From Eubacterium uniforme (GTDB taxonomy: Bacteria; Bacillota; Clostridia; Lachnospirales; Lachnospiraceae): a stretch of DNA of 64,000 nt. Both the position numbers and the translations under genes were made by a program. The stretch is from the NCBI RefSeq assembly GCF_900167115.1, contig NZ_FUXZ01000009.1, forward strand, positions 1-64,000, in the 5' to 3' direction. Positions within the stretch are counted from its first letter, which is position 1. Every line of letters begins with the position of its first letter. Positions 27,150-37,457 of this stretch are shown here, in pieces. The notes under the pieces are model-generated. The model was not told the origin of the DNA, made no database searches, and saw nothing but the letters and a program-made list of their open reading frames with translations.

Positions 27150-28283
27150 TTAAAACCCGCTGTCTAAATCATAATTCACATCATAATAATCTAGTACCAT
27201 TTTTACAACACCATCGTAATTATCTTCTTTTAATACTTCATCCTGAACATCCCAACCTACTTTTGATGCTTTCTGTGCACTTTCAGATAGTTTTTGTGCC
27301 GGATGATTATCATTATTATATAATTCTTCACTTTGTTTAATTGCATCATTAATATCAACTTTAACTTGTTCTAATATCAAATCATGAGTTTTTAAATAAT
27401 CTAGCATTTCCTTATTATTTGAAACTTTCTCTAATACCGCATCATTCAAATAATAATAAATTTCTATATATCCCGAATAATTTGCTAATACATCATCACT
27501 ATTTATACATGCTAAGAAAGCTAAAAAATTCGCTTCACTTTCCTTATAATATCCTTGATGATGAGATGATTCATGAGCAAATAAAAATGGATAATATAAA
27601 TCTGTACTATACTTATTATATGTTACTTCCATGGTATATGGATAAGTGTATCCCCCTATATCCATCCATTCAAGAATATCTGAAATCATCGCTTTTTTCA
27701 TATGTGGATAATATCCTTTTAATAACGGATATTGTTCGCCTAATTTTTTCATTGAATAAACAAGCTCACTTCTCGATTTTTTATTATCATATATAACTTT
27801 ACCTTTTTCATCTCGTGGAACTTTATATGATAATTCATTTATTTTCTTAACTATGTGAGCTCGCACATTAACTACTTCACCTAATTTATAATCTTTATCA
27901 ACTGCTCCTACAACTTTAACAACACTACCTCTAAATGGAATACTCCATGTATATGTATAAACAAATACGCTAATTACACATAATAAAATCATCATTTTAG
28001 AATAAAAGAAAAATATCATTCTATAACCTGTTTTCTTTTTTAATACAATAAATAAGAAAAGTTGTAAAACAAATATTATCAACAATAAAAAAAATATAAG
28101 CATAAACACTTCACCAATACATATAGGTATTGATGACGTTAGCTTACCTAAAATATCAGAAATATATCCATAAACATTTGCTCTATACGCGTCACAAAAC
28201 TCTATATTAATCGCAGCAACATTACCAAACACTGCAGCAAATCCTAAAAATATGCATATTATGGAATAAATACTTTTTTTCAT
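27150..28283 (-). CDS. DUF3810 family membrane protein with a zinc-protease-like motif
   Basis: The 377-aa protein has three N-terminal helices (about 5-27, 55-82, 93-113) followed by an extracytoplasmic domain containing HESSH (His237, Glu238, His241) and a downstream Glu250 in KESEANFLAF. The layout resembles a gluzincin metalloprotease site and is the hallmark of DUF3810. No substrate is known. The start at 28283 follows GAGGAG. It lies 21 bases upstream of the fucosidase gene on minus, so the two may be cotranscribed. Confidence 0.82.
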   Translation of the reverse strand: MKKSIYSIICIFLGFAAVFGNVAAINIEFCDAYRANVYGYISDILGKLTSSIPICIGEVFMLIFFLLLIIFVLQLFLFIVLKKKTGYRMIFFFYSKMMILLCVISVFVYTYTWSIPFRGSVVKVVGAVDKDYKLGEVVNVRAHIVKKINELSYKVPRDEKGKVIYDNKKSRSELVYSMKKLGEQYPLLKGYYPHMKKAMISDILEWMDIGGYTYPYTMEVTYNKYSTDLYYPFLFAHESSHHQGYYKESEANFLAFLACINSDDVLANYSGYIEIYYYLNDAVLEKVSNNKEMLDYLKTHDLILEQVKVDINDAIKQSEELYNNDNHPAQKLSESAQKASKVGWDVQDEVLKEDNYDGVVKMVLDYYDVNYDLDSGF

Positions 28284-28375
28284 TGTAATTCTCCTCATAT
28301 AAAATAACCTGAGTTTTAAAAATATAGGCAGTATTAATATATCATAAACAAACATTATTTTACAAACTTTTACAA

Positions 28376-28404
28376 GAAAATAGCACCTGCAAAAGCAGAT
28401 GCCA
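28376..28404 (-). terminator. Rho-independent terminator of the C11 protease gene
   Basis: On minus, GCATCTGC-TTTT-GCAGGTGC then TATTTT. Confidence 0.8.
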
Positions 28405-28426
28405 TTTCCATTAATATTACTAAATA

Positions 28427-31400
28427 TTATTTTTTAATTTTAATCTTCTTAACTTCACTCCAGTTTCCATATACCTTCTTGCCATTCTTATCAAGAGTAT
28501 ATGCTCTAACCTTTACGAAGTAATTCTTATTCTTCTTAAGTTTCTTAAGTGTAAGAGAAGTTTTCTTGATATTCTTAATCATCCTAACTTTCTTACCCTT
28601 TGTAAACTTCTTGTTACGTGCATATTTAACTACATAACCTGAAGCACCTTTAACCTTTTTCCACTTAATAGTGAAAGCTTTCTTTTTATTATTCTTAACT
28701 GATTTAACTTTAACCTGTTTTGGCTGTTTAACGTATACTGTTACATATACAGTTTTTTCTTTACCAGCAACTGTAACCTTAGCCTTAACAATATTAAATT
28801 CAACTGTTCTTTCACCAACTATTTCTAAATCACCAAGTGGTTTAACAATTGCCTTTGCCTTACCGATACCAATATTGTTTTCATAAGTAACTTCAAAGTC
28901 CTTACCTTCTACAAACTTATTTCCTTCAAAAGTTACCTTAGGTGTAATTGCTTCACCTGTAAGTTCAAATTCTTCTTTTTCAACTTTAATCTTACCAGTA
29001 GCAAATGATTTAATTCTACCAACATTATACACTCTACCATCTGCCTGATATAATTCCTCATCTGTTTCTTCATCATATCCGATATAGCGAGAATAACCTA
29101 AAGCAATATTAACATCATCAGCAGAGATTGCATTTTCACCAAATGTAGGAGAATATTTTTTATAATTTACTTTTGAAGCATTGTTTTCTTCATCGTAATC
29201 AGTATAAACGCCTTCTTTTAAATCAGCTTCACTAATAGTATAATCTTTTGACATAGTATATGTAATGTTTTCTTTAACTTCACCTGTACCCCATGTCATA
29301 AATTTAGCTTCTTTAGCTTCTCTGATTTCAAGATTAATAACATCACCAACTTTTAATTCTGTTACACCATCATCTTCTTCAATAGGAATTAAATCCACAT
29401 CTTCATCTTTAATATTTCTAATAACTGATTTAATTCTCTTTGTCTTTTCTTCCTGGCTTTCTTCTTCAAGTTCACCAAATGAATACTCGTAGAATCTATC
29501 AAATACATATTTTCCATTATCATCTTTTTGGAAATAGAATTCACCCTCTTTTCCATTTAACATACCCAAAATGTATAAATAATGGAATTCACCTGAATAA
29601 GGATCCTTTTCGTCATATGTTTCATCAATTATTTCAGCATTTATTGGTGTCTTATCACCTATTGAATAATACTTATCTATTGGTTTAATTTCTAATGAAG
29701 TTTCATAACGGATATCATCTAAATTATCTACATCACCGTAGAGCATTGCTAAAATCATATCCTCTCCTGGATAAACACTATGTGTATTAAGTAAATAATT
29801 CTTTCCACTATAATTAACGTATGTAAAACTATCTAATGAATTAATAGTCATTGCTTCTTCTTCAGTTACATTTACATTAAATACTCCACTTGCTACATCA
29901 TATCCATACTGTGGATTACACGGAATGTTTTTAATATCTTCCATTTTGATATTGCTTGCATAAAGATATGCTAATCTTGCATATGCACTACTTACTGATA
30001 CTAATGGATATTCATTAGCATTAAAGATTGCAATATCATTATCAGCCATCTGATCTGGAACAAATATAGACATTGCTAATGTATTATAGAAAGTATTACT
30101 TTCCCATCCATTATATGAATTAATTAAACCTGCTGAAATTGATTCTTTTAATTCATCCATATTATCTAATAAATTCTGATATGATGTTGCTGCAATTTCA
30201 TGATATGGATTACTTGAATCCTTTAAGTTTTCAATTCTCTCCGGAGCAACTGTTTCTACTGCTTCAAATAACTTTGTAACATCTACAATTTCAGCACCAA
30301 ATTCGATAACTCCATCTTCCGTTGCTTTCTCAAAAATCGATGTAACACCCTCATTATCAGCATATGCTTTAAATAAGTCTTCTCCAAATGAATTAAACTT
30401 AACTGCTGATAATGCAACTTTTTCCAAATCAACAGATGTTAACATAGCAGGTGCTAATGCAATTTCAGCTCCTTCTAAAAATTCTTCATCATATGGTCTA
30501 GAAGTTTCTGTTTCCTCTTTAACATCTTCATTAACATCTTCTTTGTTACCTGATACTGCAGATTCTTCTTTAACTACAGCATTTTTTCTAGCGTTATTGA
30601 ATATAGCCTTAATATCTATATCTTCGCCTTCATTCTCTTCCTGTTCTTCCAAATATTCATCCCAAGTCTGCTGCATTAATACACCATCGAATTTATAATA
30701 TTCACCATATGCATCTACAATACTTGCAGCGAATTTAGCTGGAGTATAATCTTCCTTAGTATAATTAGCACCAAGGTCTTCAATAAATGGTGTATAATAC
30801 CATCCATCACCTGGTTCTGAAGTTAATGAGCCAACACCAATTTTAGCATAAGCTGATAAACCAACCCAAGACTCATAACTTGACATAAGGCAAGCATCAT
30901 ATCCAATAATATCTAATTTATCATATCCATTATCAACTCTATTCTTAAGAACTTTCTTAAGTTCTAATAAAGTGATTGGATCATCTGTATATTCATCATA
31001 ACATACACCACCTGTGATACCACCACCGTGATTCCATAAATCAAGTGCCATATGTTCTGCTGGGAATTCCTTATCAAGATCTTCTAAGAAAGCATTAAGG
31101 AAATATTCATCACCCATGTTTGCATACTTAACAGTATCATCTTCCTTATCACCTACTACAGTATCACCTTCTTTACCTGCAGTATTAGAATCTAATTCAT
31201 CATCAAGATCTTCATCAGCAAAATCTTCAAGCATAGCTGGATCATAATCAGCTATATCTTTTATAAACTCTAATGTTGGAATTGTTTGTGTTGATTCTTC
31301 ATCAGTTGTATATTCATGCTCGAAATTAATCTTATACTGTGAAAGCTTTTTAGAATCAATTTCTTCAGGAATAACCTGATCTACTTCTGCTTCACTAAGA

Positions 31401-31738
31401 CCTTTTTCTTCCATGAGATACTTTGAATATTCTTCCTTGAAATGCCAAGCAAGGCATCCACCAGTCTCAACAATAATATTATTATCCTTTGAGAAACCTT
31501 CTGGTACATCAGCTTTAAGAATTTCCATAAGGTCAGCTGTGGAATTAGAATTAATCGCTTCAAGATTCTGTCCACATAAATAAATACCAAATGTCCATCC
31601 TTTGGCTTTTTGAGAAACGATAGGCTTTTTAGCCTCTTCCGCATAAGATGTCACTTGCATACCAAGTACATTAAAACCTGTCATCACAAGCATAGCAGCA
31701 CTAGTAAGACTTACTAGTCTCTTTTTGAAATTATACAT
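28427..31738 (-). CDS. Secreted clostripain-family (C11) cysteine peptidase with C-terminal Fn3 module
   Basis: The 1103-aa protein has a signal peptide (cleavage near SYA-EE). The C11 catalytic dyad is visible: His237 in LDLWNHGGG and Cys283 in IIGYDACLMSS. Asp/Glu-rich insertions (about 145-205 and 395-430) interrupt the catalytic part; these may be calcium-binding or self-cleaved activation loops as in clostripain. The last 100 residues form an Fn3-like module (FTIKWKKVKGASGYVVKY...NYFVKVRAYT) ending in a basic tail. GGAGG precedes the ATG. C11 enzymes cleave after Arg or Lys and are abundant in gut Clostridia. Confidence 0.88.
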   Translation of the reverse strand: MYNFKKRLVSLTSAAMLVMTGFNVLGMQVTSYAEEAKKPIVSQKAKGWTFGIYLCGQNLEAINSNSTADLMEILKADVPEGFSKDNNIIVETGGCLAWHFKEEYSKYLMEEKGLSEAEVDQVIPEEIDSKKLSQYKINFEHEYTTDEESTQTIPTLEFIKDIADYDPAMLEDFADEDLDDELDSNTAGKEGDTVVGDKEDDTVKYANMGDEYFLNAFLEDLDKEFPAEHMALDLWNHGGGITGGVCYDEYTDDPITLLELKKVLKNRVDNGYDKLDIIGYDACLMSSYESWVGLSAYAKIGVGSLTSEPGDGWYYTPFIEDLGANYTKEDYTPAKFAASIVDAYGEYYKFDGVLMQQTWDEYLEEQEENEGEDIDIKAIFNNARKNAVVKEESAVSGNKEDVNEDVKEETETSRPYDEEFLEGAEIALAPAMLTSVDLEKVALSAVKFNSFGEDLFKAYADNEGVTSIFEKATEDGVIEFGAEIVDVTKLFEAVETVAPERIENLKDSSNPYHEIAATSYQNLLDNMDELKESISAGLINSYNGWESNTFYNTLAMSIFVPDQMADNDIAIFNANEYPLVSVSSAYARLAYLYASNIKMEDIKNIPCNPQYGYDVASGVFNVNVTEEEAMTINSLDSFTYVNYSGKNYLLNTHSVYPGEDMILAMLYGDVDNLDDIRYETSLEIKPIDKYYSIGDKTPINAEIIDETYDEKDPYSGEFHYLYILGMLNGKEGEFYFQKDDNGKYVFDRFYEYSFGELEEESQEEKTKRIKSVIRNIKDEDVDLIPIEEDDGVTELKVGDVINLEIREAKEAKFMTWGTGEVKENITYTMSKDYTISEADLKEGVYTDYDEENNASKVNYKKYSPTFGENAISADDVNIALGYSRYIGYDEETDEELYQADGRVYNVGRIKSFATGKIKVEKEEFELTGEAITPKVTFEGNKFVEGKDFEVTYENNIGIGKAKAIVKPLGDLEIVGERTVEFNIVKAKVTVAGKEKTVYVTVYVKQPKQVKVKSVKNNKKKAFTIKWKKVKGASGYVVKYARNKKFTKGKKVRMIKNIKKTSLTLKKLKKNKNYFVKVRAYTLDKNGKKVYGNWSEVKKIKIKK

Positions 31739-32105
31739 AATTTCCCTCCTTAAAATAATGTGAGTATCCTGCATAAGCCGTTATTACACATTATTCTTCA
31801 TGTAAAATTCCTTATTAAATTTTTACATTCATTCTTAATATTCCTAGTATTAAAACTAGTTAATTTTTTCATGTGTATGTGAAAACAAATATATAAACAG
31901 GATACCCCTAAATAAATAAAATTATATTCGTTTCCAACAAAAACAATTATAATATAACTAACAATATACGTCAATTTAAATTGTAATAAAAACCATCTAA
32001 ATTATGATGTATTAAACATTTGCAATAATACAATAATTATATTATCATAGTACTTGTTATGTTTATCAAATAAACCTAACTCAAATTTACACTTGGAGGT
32101 TAATT
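31739..32105. other. Divergent intergenic region between the C11 protease and PHP phosphatase genes
   Basis: About 365 very AT-rich bases. A plus promoter is placed at 32020-32048. I see no structured RNA element. Confidence 0.5.
32020..32048 (+). promoter_or_regulatory. Sigma-A-type promoter of the PHP phosphatase gene
   Basis: TTGCAA and TATCAT with a 17-base spacer, 58 bases before the ATG. Confidence 0.5.
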
Positions 32106-32909
32106 ATGATTTGCGATTTTCACTTACACAGTAACTTTTCAGGCGACAGTCATGAAGATCCAGAGAAAATAATCCAAACTTGCATTGAACAAGGTATGAG
32201 TGATATGTGTTTTACAGATCATCAGGATTTTGATTTTAAATATGAGAAAGATTTATTTACTCTAGACTATAATAAATACTTTGAAGAACTTAGAACTTTA
32301 AAAGATAAATACAAGGATAAGATAAATGTTCACATTGGTGTTGAACTTGGAATTGAAGAAAGAACTGCTAAAGATTGTATAGCATTTGCTGAAAAAATGC
32401 CTTATGAATTCATCATAGCTTCTACTCATCTTGTTGACGGTATTGATCCATACTATCCTGAATATTTTGGGGAGTATAGTGAAGATGAAGGCTTTAAAAG
32501 ATATTTTGAGTTCTTAAATAAAGGTATCGACCACTTTGATAATTTTGATGTTTATGGTCATCTTGATTATGTTATAAGATATGCACCTAATAAGGATAAG
32601 TTTTATAATTACTGCAATTACATTGACATCATTGATGAGATTTTAAAGAAACTTATAAATAAAGGTAAAGGTATCGAAGTTAATACTGCTGGACTTTATA
32701 AAGGTCTTAAACAAACAAATCCTTCAAAGCAGATTTTAAAACGTTATAAAGAACTTGGTGGTGAAATAATCACAGTTGGTTCAGATGCTCATGTATATAC
32801 AAATCTAGGATATGCATTTGATACCATTCCTGATTTACTTAAAGAAAGCGGTTTTGACTACTATTGTATTTTCGAAAATAGAAAACCTAAATTTTTAAAA
32901 CTTGATTAA
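32106..32909 (+). CDS. PHP-domain phosphatase (histidinol-phosphatase-like)
   Basis: The 267-aa protein has PHP metal-site motifs in order: FHLHSNFSGD (His6, His8), CFTDHQDFD, STHLVDGIDPYYPEY, YGHLDYVIRY and GSDAHVYTNLG. The size and order fit the HisJ/HisK type that dephosphorylates histidinol phosphate. No other histidine gene is near, so a different phosphoester substrate is possible. GGAGG lies 8 bases before the start. It is a monocistronic plus-strand gene with its own terminator. Confidence 0.85.
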   Translation: MICDFHLHSNFSGDSHEDPEKIIQTCIEQGMSDMCFTDHQDFDFKYEKDLFTLDYNKYFEELRTLKDKYKDKINVHIGVELGIEERTAKDCIAFAEKMPYEFIIASTHLVDGIDPYYPEYFGEYSEDEGFKRYFEFLNKGIDHFDNFDVYGHLDYVIRYAPNKDKFYNYCNYIDIIDEILKKLINKGKGIEVNTAGLYKGLKQTNPSKQILKRYKELGGEIITVGSDAHVYTNLGYAFDTIPDLLKESGFDYYCIFENRKPKFLKLD

Positions 32910-32952
32910 ACTAAATTTTTAAATCATATTAATTTTATTAGAATTTTTAATA

Positions 32953-33003
32953 TAAAAGACTCAACATATGTTTATACACTAAACATCTATTGAGTCTTTT
33001 ATT
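32953..33003. terminator. Bidirectional terminator between the PHP phosphatase gene and upp
   Basis: AAAAGACTCAA...TAAA and its near-complement TTGAGTCTTTT form a long interrupted stem; T runs follow on both strands. Confidence 0.9.
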
Positions 33004-33011
33004 ATATTTAT

Positions 33012-33653
33012 TTAAGTTGTTCCAAATATTCTATCACCAGCATCACCAAGACCAGGACAAATATAAGCATTTTCATTTAAACATCTATCAACATTTCCAA
33101 CATAAAGTTCAATGTCAGGATGTGCTTTCATTAAATTCTCAATGCCTTCTGGTGCTGCAATTATACATAAAAATTTTATACTTATTGCTCCACTCTTTTT
33201 TATAAAATCAACAGCTTCAATTGCAGAGCCTCCAGTTGCAAGCATTGGATCTAAAATAGCAACCATTCTTTTATCTAATTCATCTGGCAATTTACAATAA
33301 TAAGCCTCTGGTAAATGTGTATCTGGATTTCTAGCAAGGCCAACATGTCCAACCTTTGCAGATGGAACTAATGCTGTTAATCCATTCACCATACCAAGTC
33401 CAGCTCTTAATATTGGAACAATAGCTAACTTCTTTCCATCTATAACAGTTGTCATGCAAGTTTCTATTGGTGTTTCAACTTTCTCTTCAGTTAAAGGTAA
33501 ACTTCTTAATGCTTCATAAGCTTCAAGCATCGCAATTTCTTCAACTAAAAGTCTAAACTCCTTAGTTCCAGTATTTTTATCACGTAATTTGCTGATTTTG
33601 TGTTTAATTAATGGATGTTCCATCACATAAACATTTTTGTAATCTTTATACAT
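33012..33653 (-). CDS. upp: Uracil phosphoribosyltransferase
   Basis: The 213-aa salvage enzyme makes UMP from uracil and [20 protein letters not shown] is the start signature, ILRAGLGMV and [14 protein letters not shown] (PRPP loop) follow, and the C-terminal [14 protein letters not shown] is the uracil site. AGGAGG lies 7 bases before the ATG. It complements the de novo pyr genes at 12-16 kb. The terminator downstream and the 74-base gap to the next gene suggest its own transcript. Confidence 0.97.
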   Translation of the reverse strand: MYKDYKNVYVMEHPLIKHKISKLRDKNTGTKEFRLLVEEIAMLEAYEALRSLPLTEEKVETPIETCMTTVIDGKKLAIVPILRAGLGMVNGLTALVPSAKVGHVGLARNPDTHLPEAYYCKLPDELDKRMVAILDPMLATGGSAIEAVDFIKKSGAISIKFLCIIAAPEGIENLMKAHPDIELYVGNVDRCLNENAYICPGLGDAGDRIFGTT

Positions 33654-33727
33654 AATCTACCTCCTAATACAACTAGTTTTACTTCCCCTACGTCTATATA
33701 GATTTCAATACATTTGAAATCTTTTAA

Positions 33728-34318
33728 TTAAATTTCTATTATATACCTTTCATACGCATTTACAACTTTTGTATCGTTATACATATCTTCCCTAGGATAC
33801 TTAAGTCCATAATTTAAATGTACATGTCCGTGAACAAATAACTTCGGAGAATATGTATCTAATAACTCTCTAAATGCTTCAAACCCTCTATGTGGAAGAT
33901 CAGTTCCATCATTGATACCAAAAGCCGGCGCATGTGTAACTAACACATCAAATCCTCCTGCCTTTCGTATCTTTCTTCTCATTTTTCTAACCCTTGATTT
34001 CATCTCTTTCTCAGTAAATTGTATGCCACGTCCATCATAAAGCATAGAACCACCAAGTCCTAAAAATCTTACACCTTTATATTCAAAAATTTCATCTTCA
34101 ATACAAAAGCATCCTTCAGGTGGTTTTTCTTCATACTTATAATCATGGTTTCCACAGACATAAATTACAGGCAAATTAGTTAAAGTAACTAGAAAACTTA
34201 AATATTCTGAATTCAAGTCTCCACACGATACTATAATATCAATTCCTTCAAATTTATCCTTAGAGAAAAAATCCCAGTAATATTTTGATTCTACATCTGA
34301 TAAAACTAAAATTTTCAT
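33728..34318 (-). CDS. Calcineurin-like metallophosphoesterase, coupled to the ParB-BMP gene
   Basis: The 196-aa protein has most metallophosphoesterase motifs: SCGDLNS, CGNHDYK, VTHAPAFG and HGHVHLNYG. The first motif is DVES (Asp8) where DxH is usual, so the His metal ligand is replaced; activity may still be retained through the other ligands. Its ATG overlaps the stop of the ParB-BMP fusion gene by 4 bases, which argues for coexpression at fixed ratio. The substrate could be a nucleotide or a phosphoester; this is inference. Confidence 0.82.
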   Translation of the reverse strand: MKILVLSDVESKYYWDFFSKDKFEGIDIIVSCGDLNSEYLSFLVTLTNLPVIYVCGNHDYKYEEKPPEGCFCIEDEIFEYKGVRFLGLGGSMLYDGRGIQFTEKEMKSRVRKMRRKIRKAGGFDVLVTHAPAFGINDGTDLPHRGFEAFRELLDTYSPKLFVHGHVHLNYGLKYPREDMYNDTKVVNAYERYIIEI

Positions 34319-36249
34319 AAGGACTGCTGACCTCCTCCTTCATTAACTCCAAGGAGTTCAACAACTCTTTTACTTGAGTTTTTAATTTCTTCAATTGTTG
34401 GAATAATGCCTTCAACATTTTCAACAAGATAATCCATATTCATAATGTCCTCCGGTTGTAAAACTTCTCCTTTTTTTACAATCACTTCTCCAGCTTGATT
34501 TCTTATTTCCCCAACAAATGTATGGAATCTATTTCTCTTCTTAGCATGTCTTATAGCTTGAACAAGTCTAACTGTTTCATCCGGCACTCTGCTAGAACAA
34601 ATTAAGTCTATAACGCCAGCAGAAAATCCCCACCAGTAGTTTATCGCTTTATTATCCTTTCCATCAGCGCTTTTATATAAACCGTCTTCGATTCCTTCTA
34701 TAATCTTTTTATAAAATCTGCCCCAATTATAAGCAGACATTGCAAGCCCAGTTTTAGTTCCATCTTCTTCAACTTTGTATAAACCAAACTTTCTATCATG
34801 CGCTTCAGGAGTAATCATCTCCTGCGCAGAAATAATATCTATTCCTTCTTCCTTAAATAACTTTTCATAATCAACATGCTTCATAGATGACCATGCAAGT
34901 TTAATCTTAATTCTTGGATTAACCATCTTCGCTCCAATAGCAAATGCATTAATACCAGCAACAACACCATAGATAGGATAATCAGCAACATAACCTACCA
35001 CATCATTATCACTTAGTACACCTGCTATAATTCCTGTTAATAATTTAGCTTCATAGATTCTTGCATAATAAGATCTAACCGTATTATGTGTTGATCCTAA
35101 CTGGCAGTTAAATATATAAACTGAAGGAAATTGTGCCGCAACCTTAATACTTGAGCTAATAAGATTTGGCGTAACTATAAATATGATATCATATCCATTC
35201 TTGCATATTTCAGCCAGTTTACCATCTGCCTGTTCATCATCACTTGGAATAACAAAATAGTCACTGCTAATGTTATCAGGCATTTCATCTTCTATAAATA
35301 ATCTACCAAGTTCATGTCCATATATCCAAGCTGATTCCTCAGGATCTTTATCATAAACAAATGCAACTTTATAATTACTTGCCTTATTTGATCTAAATGG
35401 ATTAAATCGAACCTTACTCTTTTTAGCTAAATCCTCTTCCATTCGTATTTCAACAGGATTATCTGCACTTAAATTACTAATCTCAGACCATATAGCCTGC
35501 AATTTTGTTTTAATATCACCTTCTAATAAATCCTTTTCATCCTCATATGGATAAAGTGATAAATAAAAAAGCATTGCATCATCATCAGTAATATACTTCG
35601 TAGTACTATCCTTTAAACTATTATATGCTTTTTCAAAATGAGCATGGAAAAACGCTACATCCTTTCTCTCATCTTCAGTAAGTACATCTTCCTCATCATC
35701 AAGAATAAATGATAACATCTTTGCATAACTACCTGACTTTGTAAAATGCAAATTATTAATTCCAGTCTTTGCAAAGAAATCTAAATACTCATAATAAATT
35801 ATATTTTCTTCATCATCTGTTCTTTCTGGAACTTTTCTAACCACATCCGCTGAAATATAAGATGCACCTAGATACTTTAAGACGCTTACTCTCTTATGCC
35901 CTTCTATGACATAATACTTATGCATATATTCATAAACTTGAATTGGATCTGCAATTCCAGATTCAATCTGATAATCATAAAGACTGCTCCACTTAGTTGA
36001 AAACTCACTACCATACTCAAGTATTGGCATAAAATTTGGAGCAAATGCCTGCGTTCTACCTTCAGCGTATGTGCCAACAACATCAGAAAGCGGAATTTCC
36101 ATAATTCCTAAAGGCATGTCTTCAACAACTTTAACATGTGTTAATATTTCATCTAATACAGGAAGATATGCAAACTCTCCGTTAGCTATCTTCTCTCTGT
36201 GAACCTTCTGTCCTAATTTTAACGCCTGTGCGTAATCTTCTTGTGCCAT
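34315..36249 (-). CDS. Cytoplasmic fusion of a ParB-like domain and a BMP (PnrA/Med-like) ligand-binding domain
   Basis: The 644-aa protein has no signal peptide or lipobox. Residues about 45-135 carry the ParB/sulfiredoxin-fold motif YYVIEGHKRVSVLKYLGA (Glu116 to Arg120), used for nucleotide binding in ParB-like proteins. About 140-285 is a helical linker. Residues 293-590 look like a basic membrane protein (BMP) domain: KVAFVYDKDPEESAW, IIFIVTPNL, and SYYARIYEAKLLTGIIAGVLS followed by VGYVADYPIYGVVAGINAFAIGA. BMP proteins are normally extracytoplasmic nucleoside-binding lipoproteins. The combination is unusual; the role may be sensing a nucleoside or nucleotide for the coupled phosphoesterase. 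Confidence 0.75.
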   Translation of the reverse strand: MAQEDYAQALKLGQKVHREKIANGEFAYLPVLDEILTHVKVVEDMPLGIMEIPLSDVVGTYAEGRTQAFAPNFMPILEYGSEFSTKWSSLYDYQIESGIADPIQVYEYMHKYYVIEGHKRVSVLKYLGASYISADVVRKVPERTDDEENIIYYEYLDFFAKTGINNLHFTKSGSYAKMLSFILDDEEDVLTEDERKDVAFFHAHFEKAYNSLKDSTTKYITDDDAMLFYLSLYPYEDEKDLLEGDIKTKLQAIWSEISNLSADNPVEIRMEEDLAKKSKVRFNPFRSNKASNYKVAFVYDKDPEESAWIYGHELGRLFIEDEMPDNISSDYFVIPSDDEQADGKLAEICKNGYDIIFIVTPNLISSSIKVAAQFPSVYIFNCQLGSTHNTVRSYYARIYEAKLLTGIIAGVLSDNDVVGYVADYPIYGVVAGINAFAIGAKMVNPRIKIKLAWSSMKHVDYEKLFKEEGIDIISAQEMITPEAHDRKFGLYKVEEDGTKTGLAMSAYNWGRFYKKIIEGIEDGLYKSADGKDNKAINYWWGFSAGVIDLICSSRVPDETVRLVQAIRHAKKRNRFHTFVGEIRNQAGEVIVKKGEVLQPEDIMNMDYLVENVEGIIPTIEEIKNSSKRVVELLGVNEGGGQQSL

Positions 36250-36341
36250 GTAAATCCTCCATACAATTATAAAATAATAACCTTTCTTTATAATTATATC
36301 ATCATATGCTTATTTTGCGTACATTTTTAGATACGATATTT

Positions 36342-37391
36342 TTAAATTCTTTTAATCCAAGCATTTGCTAGTTTTGTCCATAAACCAACATCTTCTATAA
36401 CGCTCTTATCACCAGCGAACGTATTTCTATCAATCAATTGTTTCTGAGCAATTTCTTCATCACTACGGCACTTAATCTCAAAGTATTTATCATTTTCATA
36501 AACACTTGTATCAACACCTGCAAACTGCTCCTCTAATTCTTTCCTTCTTTGTTCTGATACATTAATACCTTTTCCTTTTTTAACGTTATCAACAGCTCTC
36601 ATAACCTGTTCCATGGTATAATCTAAAATTTCTCTACCATAAAGGAAATTCTCATCACATGTTGATAAACCATGCATTCCTGTAGGAAATACATAATGAG
36701 CAAATGGAATGTTCTTTTCCTTTAATGCCTTAGCTAAGAGATAGCTGTTTTCAACAGGAACCAAATCATCAGTCGCTGTCTGCCAAATAAAACAAGGTGG
36801 TATATTTTCATCAACGTGTTTTTCAATTGAAAAGTACTCTTTTTCCTCTTCGCTTGCATCCTGCCCAACAAGCGCCCATACAGAATAAATATGAGTATAC
36901 TCGCCTGTTGTAACAACAGGATATGACAATATTACACCATCCGGTCTATTAGACACATCCTTGTATTCTTCATTAGTTTCAATAACATCATCAAAATGAA
37001 CTGTAATACTTCCACATACATGAGCTCCTGCTGAAAATCCACATAGTAGCAATTTGCTACTATCTATATTAAATCTATCGGCATTTTTTCTAACATATCT
37101 TACTGCTCTTGATACATCCATAAGTGGCTGTTTTTCTAATTTAACTGACATTGTAATATCAGTTGTATATGTCAATACAAATACATTCATACCCTGATTA
37201 TAAAACTCAAAAGCAGGTAATTCTGCTTCGTGTGGAACACACATACAGTAACCACCACCAGGACAAATAATCATGCATTTTCTTTTAACATCATCTTCAT
37301 GCATATATGCATGAATGTTAGGTACAAAACCATACGCAGCTTCGTAATTATACTCTCCATCTTTCCAGATGTTTTCTCTAAATTCTTTCAT
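36342..37391 (-). CDS. Alpha/beta-hydrolase esterase (BD-FAE/acetyl-esterase type)
   Basis: The 349-aa cytoplasmic hydrolase shows the oxyanion motif CPGGGYCMC, the nucleophile elbow CGFSAGAHVCGS, the acid in TATDDLVPVENS and the His in PTGMHGLS. This set is that of acetyl-xylan or acyl-sugar esterases of the BD-FAE group. About 80 extra C-terminal residues are charged and helical. The start at 37391 follows AAAGGAA; the longer frame adds 12 charged residues. It may act on acetylated oligosaccharides, fitting the fucosidase and other glycan genes nearby. Confidence 0.85.
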   Translation of the reverse strand: MKEFRENIWKDGEYNYEAAYGFVPNIHAYMHEDDVKRKCMIICPGGGYCMCVPHEAELPAFEFYNQGMNVFVLTYTTDITMSVKLEKQPLMDVSRAVRYVRKNADRFNIDSSKLLLCGFSAGAHVCGSITVHFDDVIETNEEYKDVSNRPDGVILSYPVVTTGEYTHIYSVWALVGQDASEEEKEYFSIEKHVDENIPPCFIWQTATDDLVPVENSYLLAKALKEKNIPFAHYVFPTGMHGLSTCDENFLYGREILDYTMEQVMRAVDNVKKGKGINVSEQRRKELEEQFAGVDTSVYENDKYFEIKCRSDEEIAQKQLIDRNTFAGDKSVIEDVGLWTKLANAWIKRI

Positions 37392-37457
37392 TTTTCTTTC
37401 CTTTCGTTCCATAAATATTTTAGGCATTCATCTTATGTAATTTTACTATATCATATT

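Noticed and set aside
34315-36249. Calling this a standard BMP-family nutrient-binding lipoprotein
   Set aside because: There is no signal peptide or lipobox, and a ParB-like domain occupies the N-terminus.
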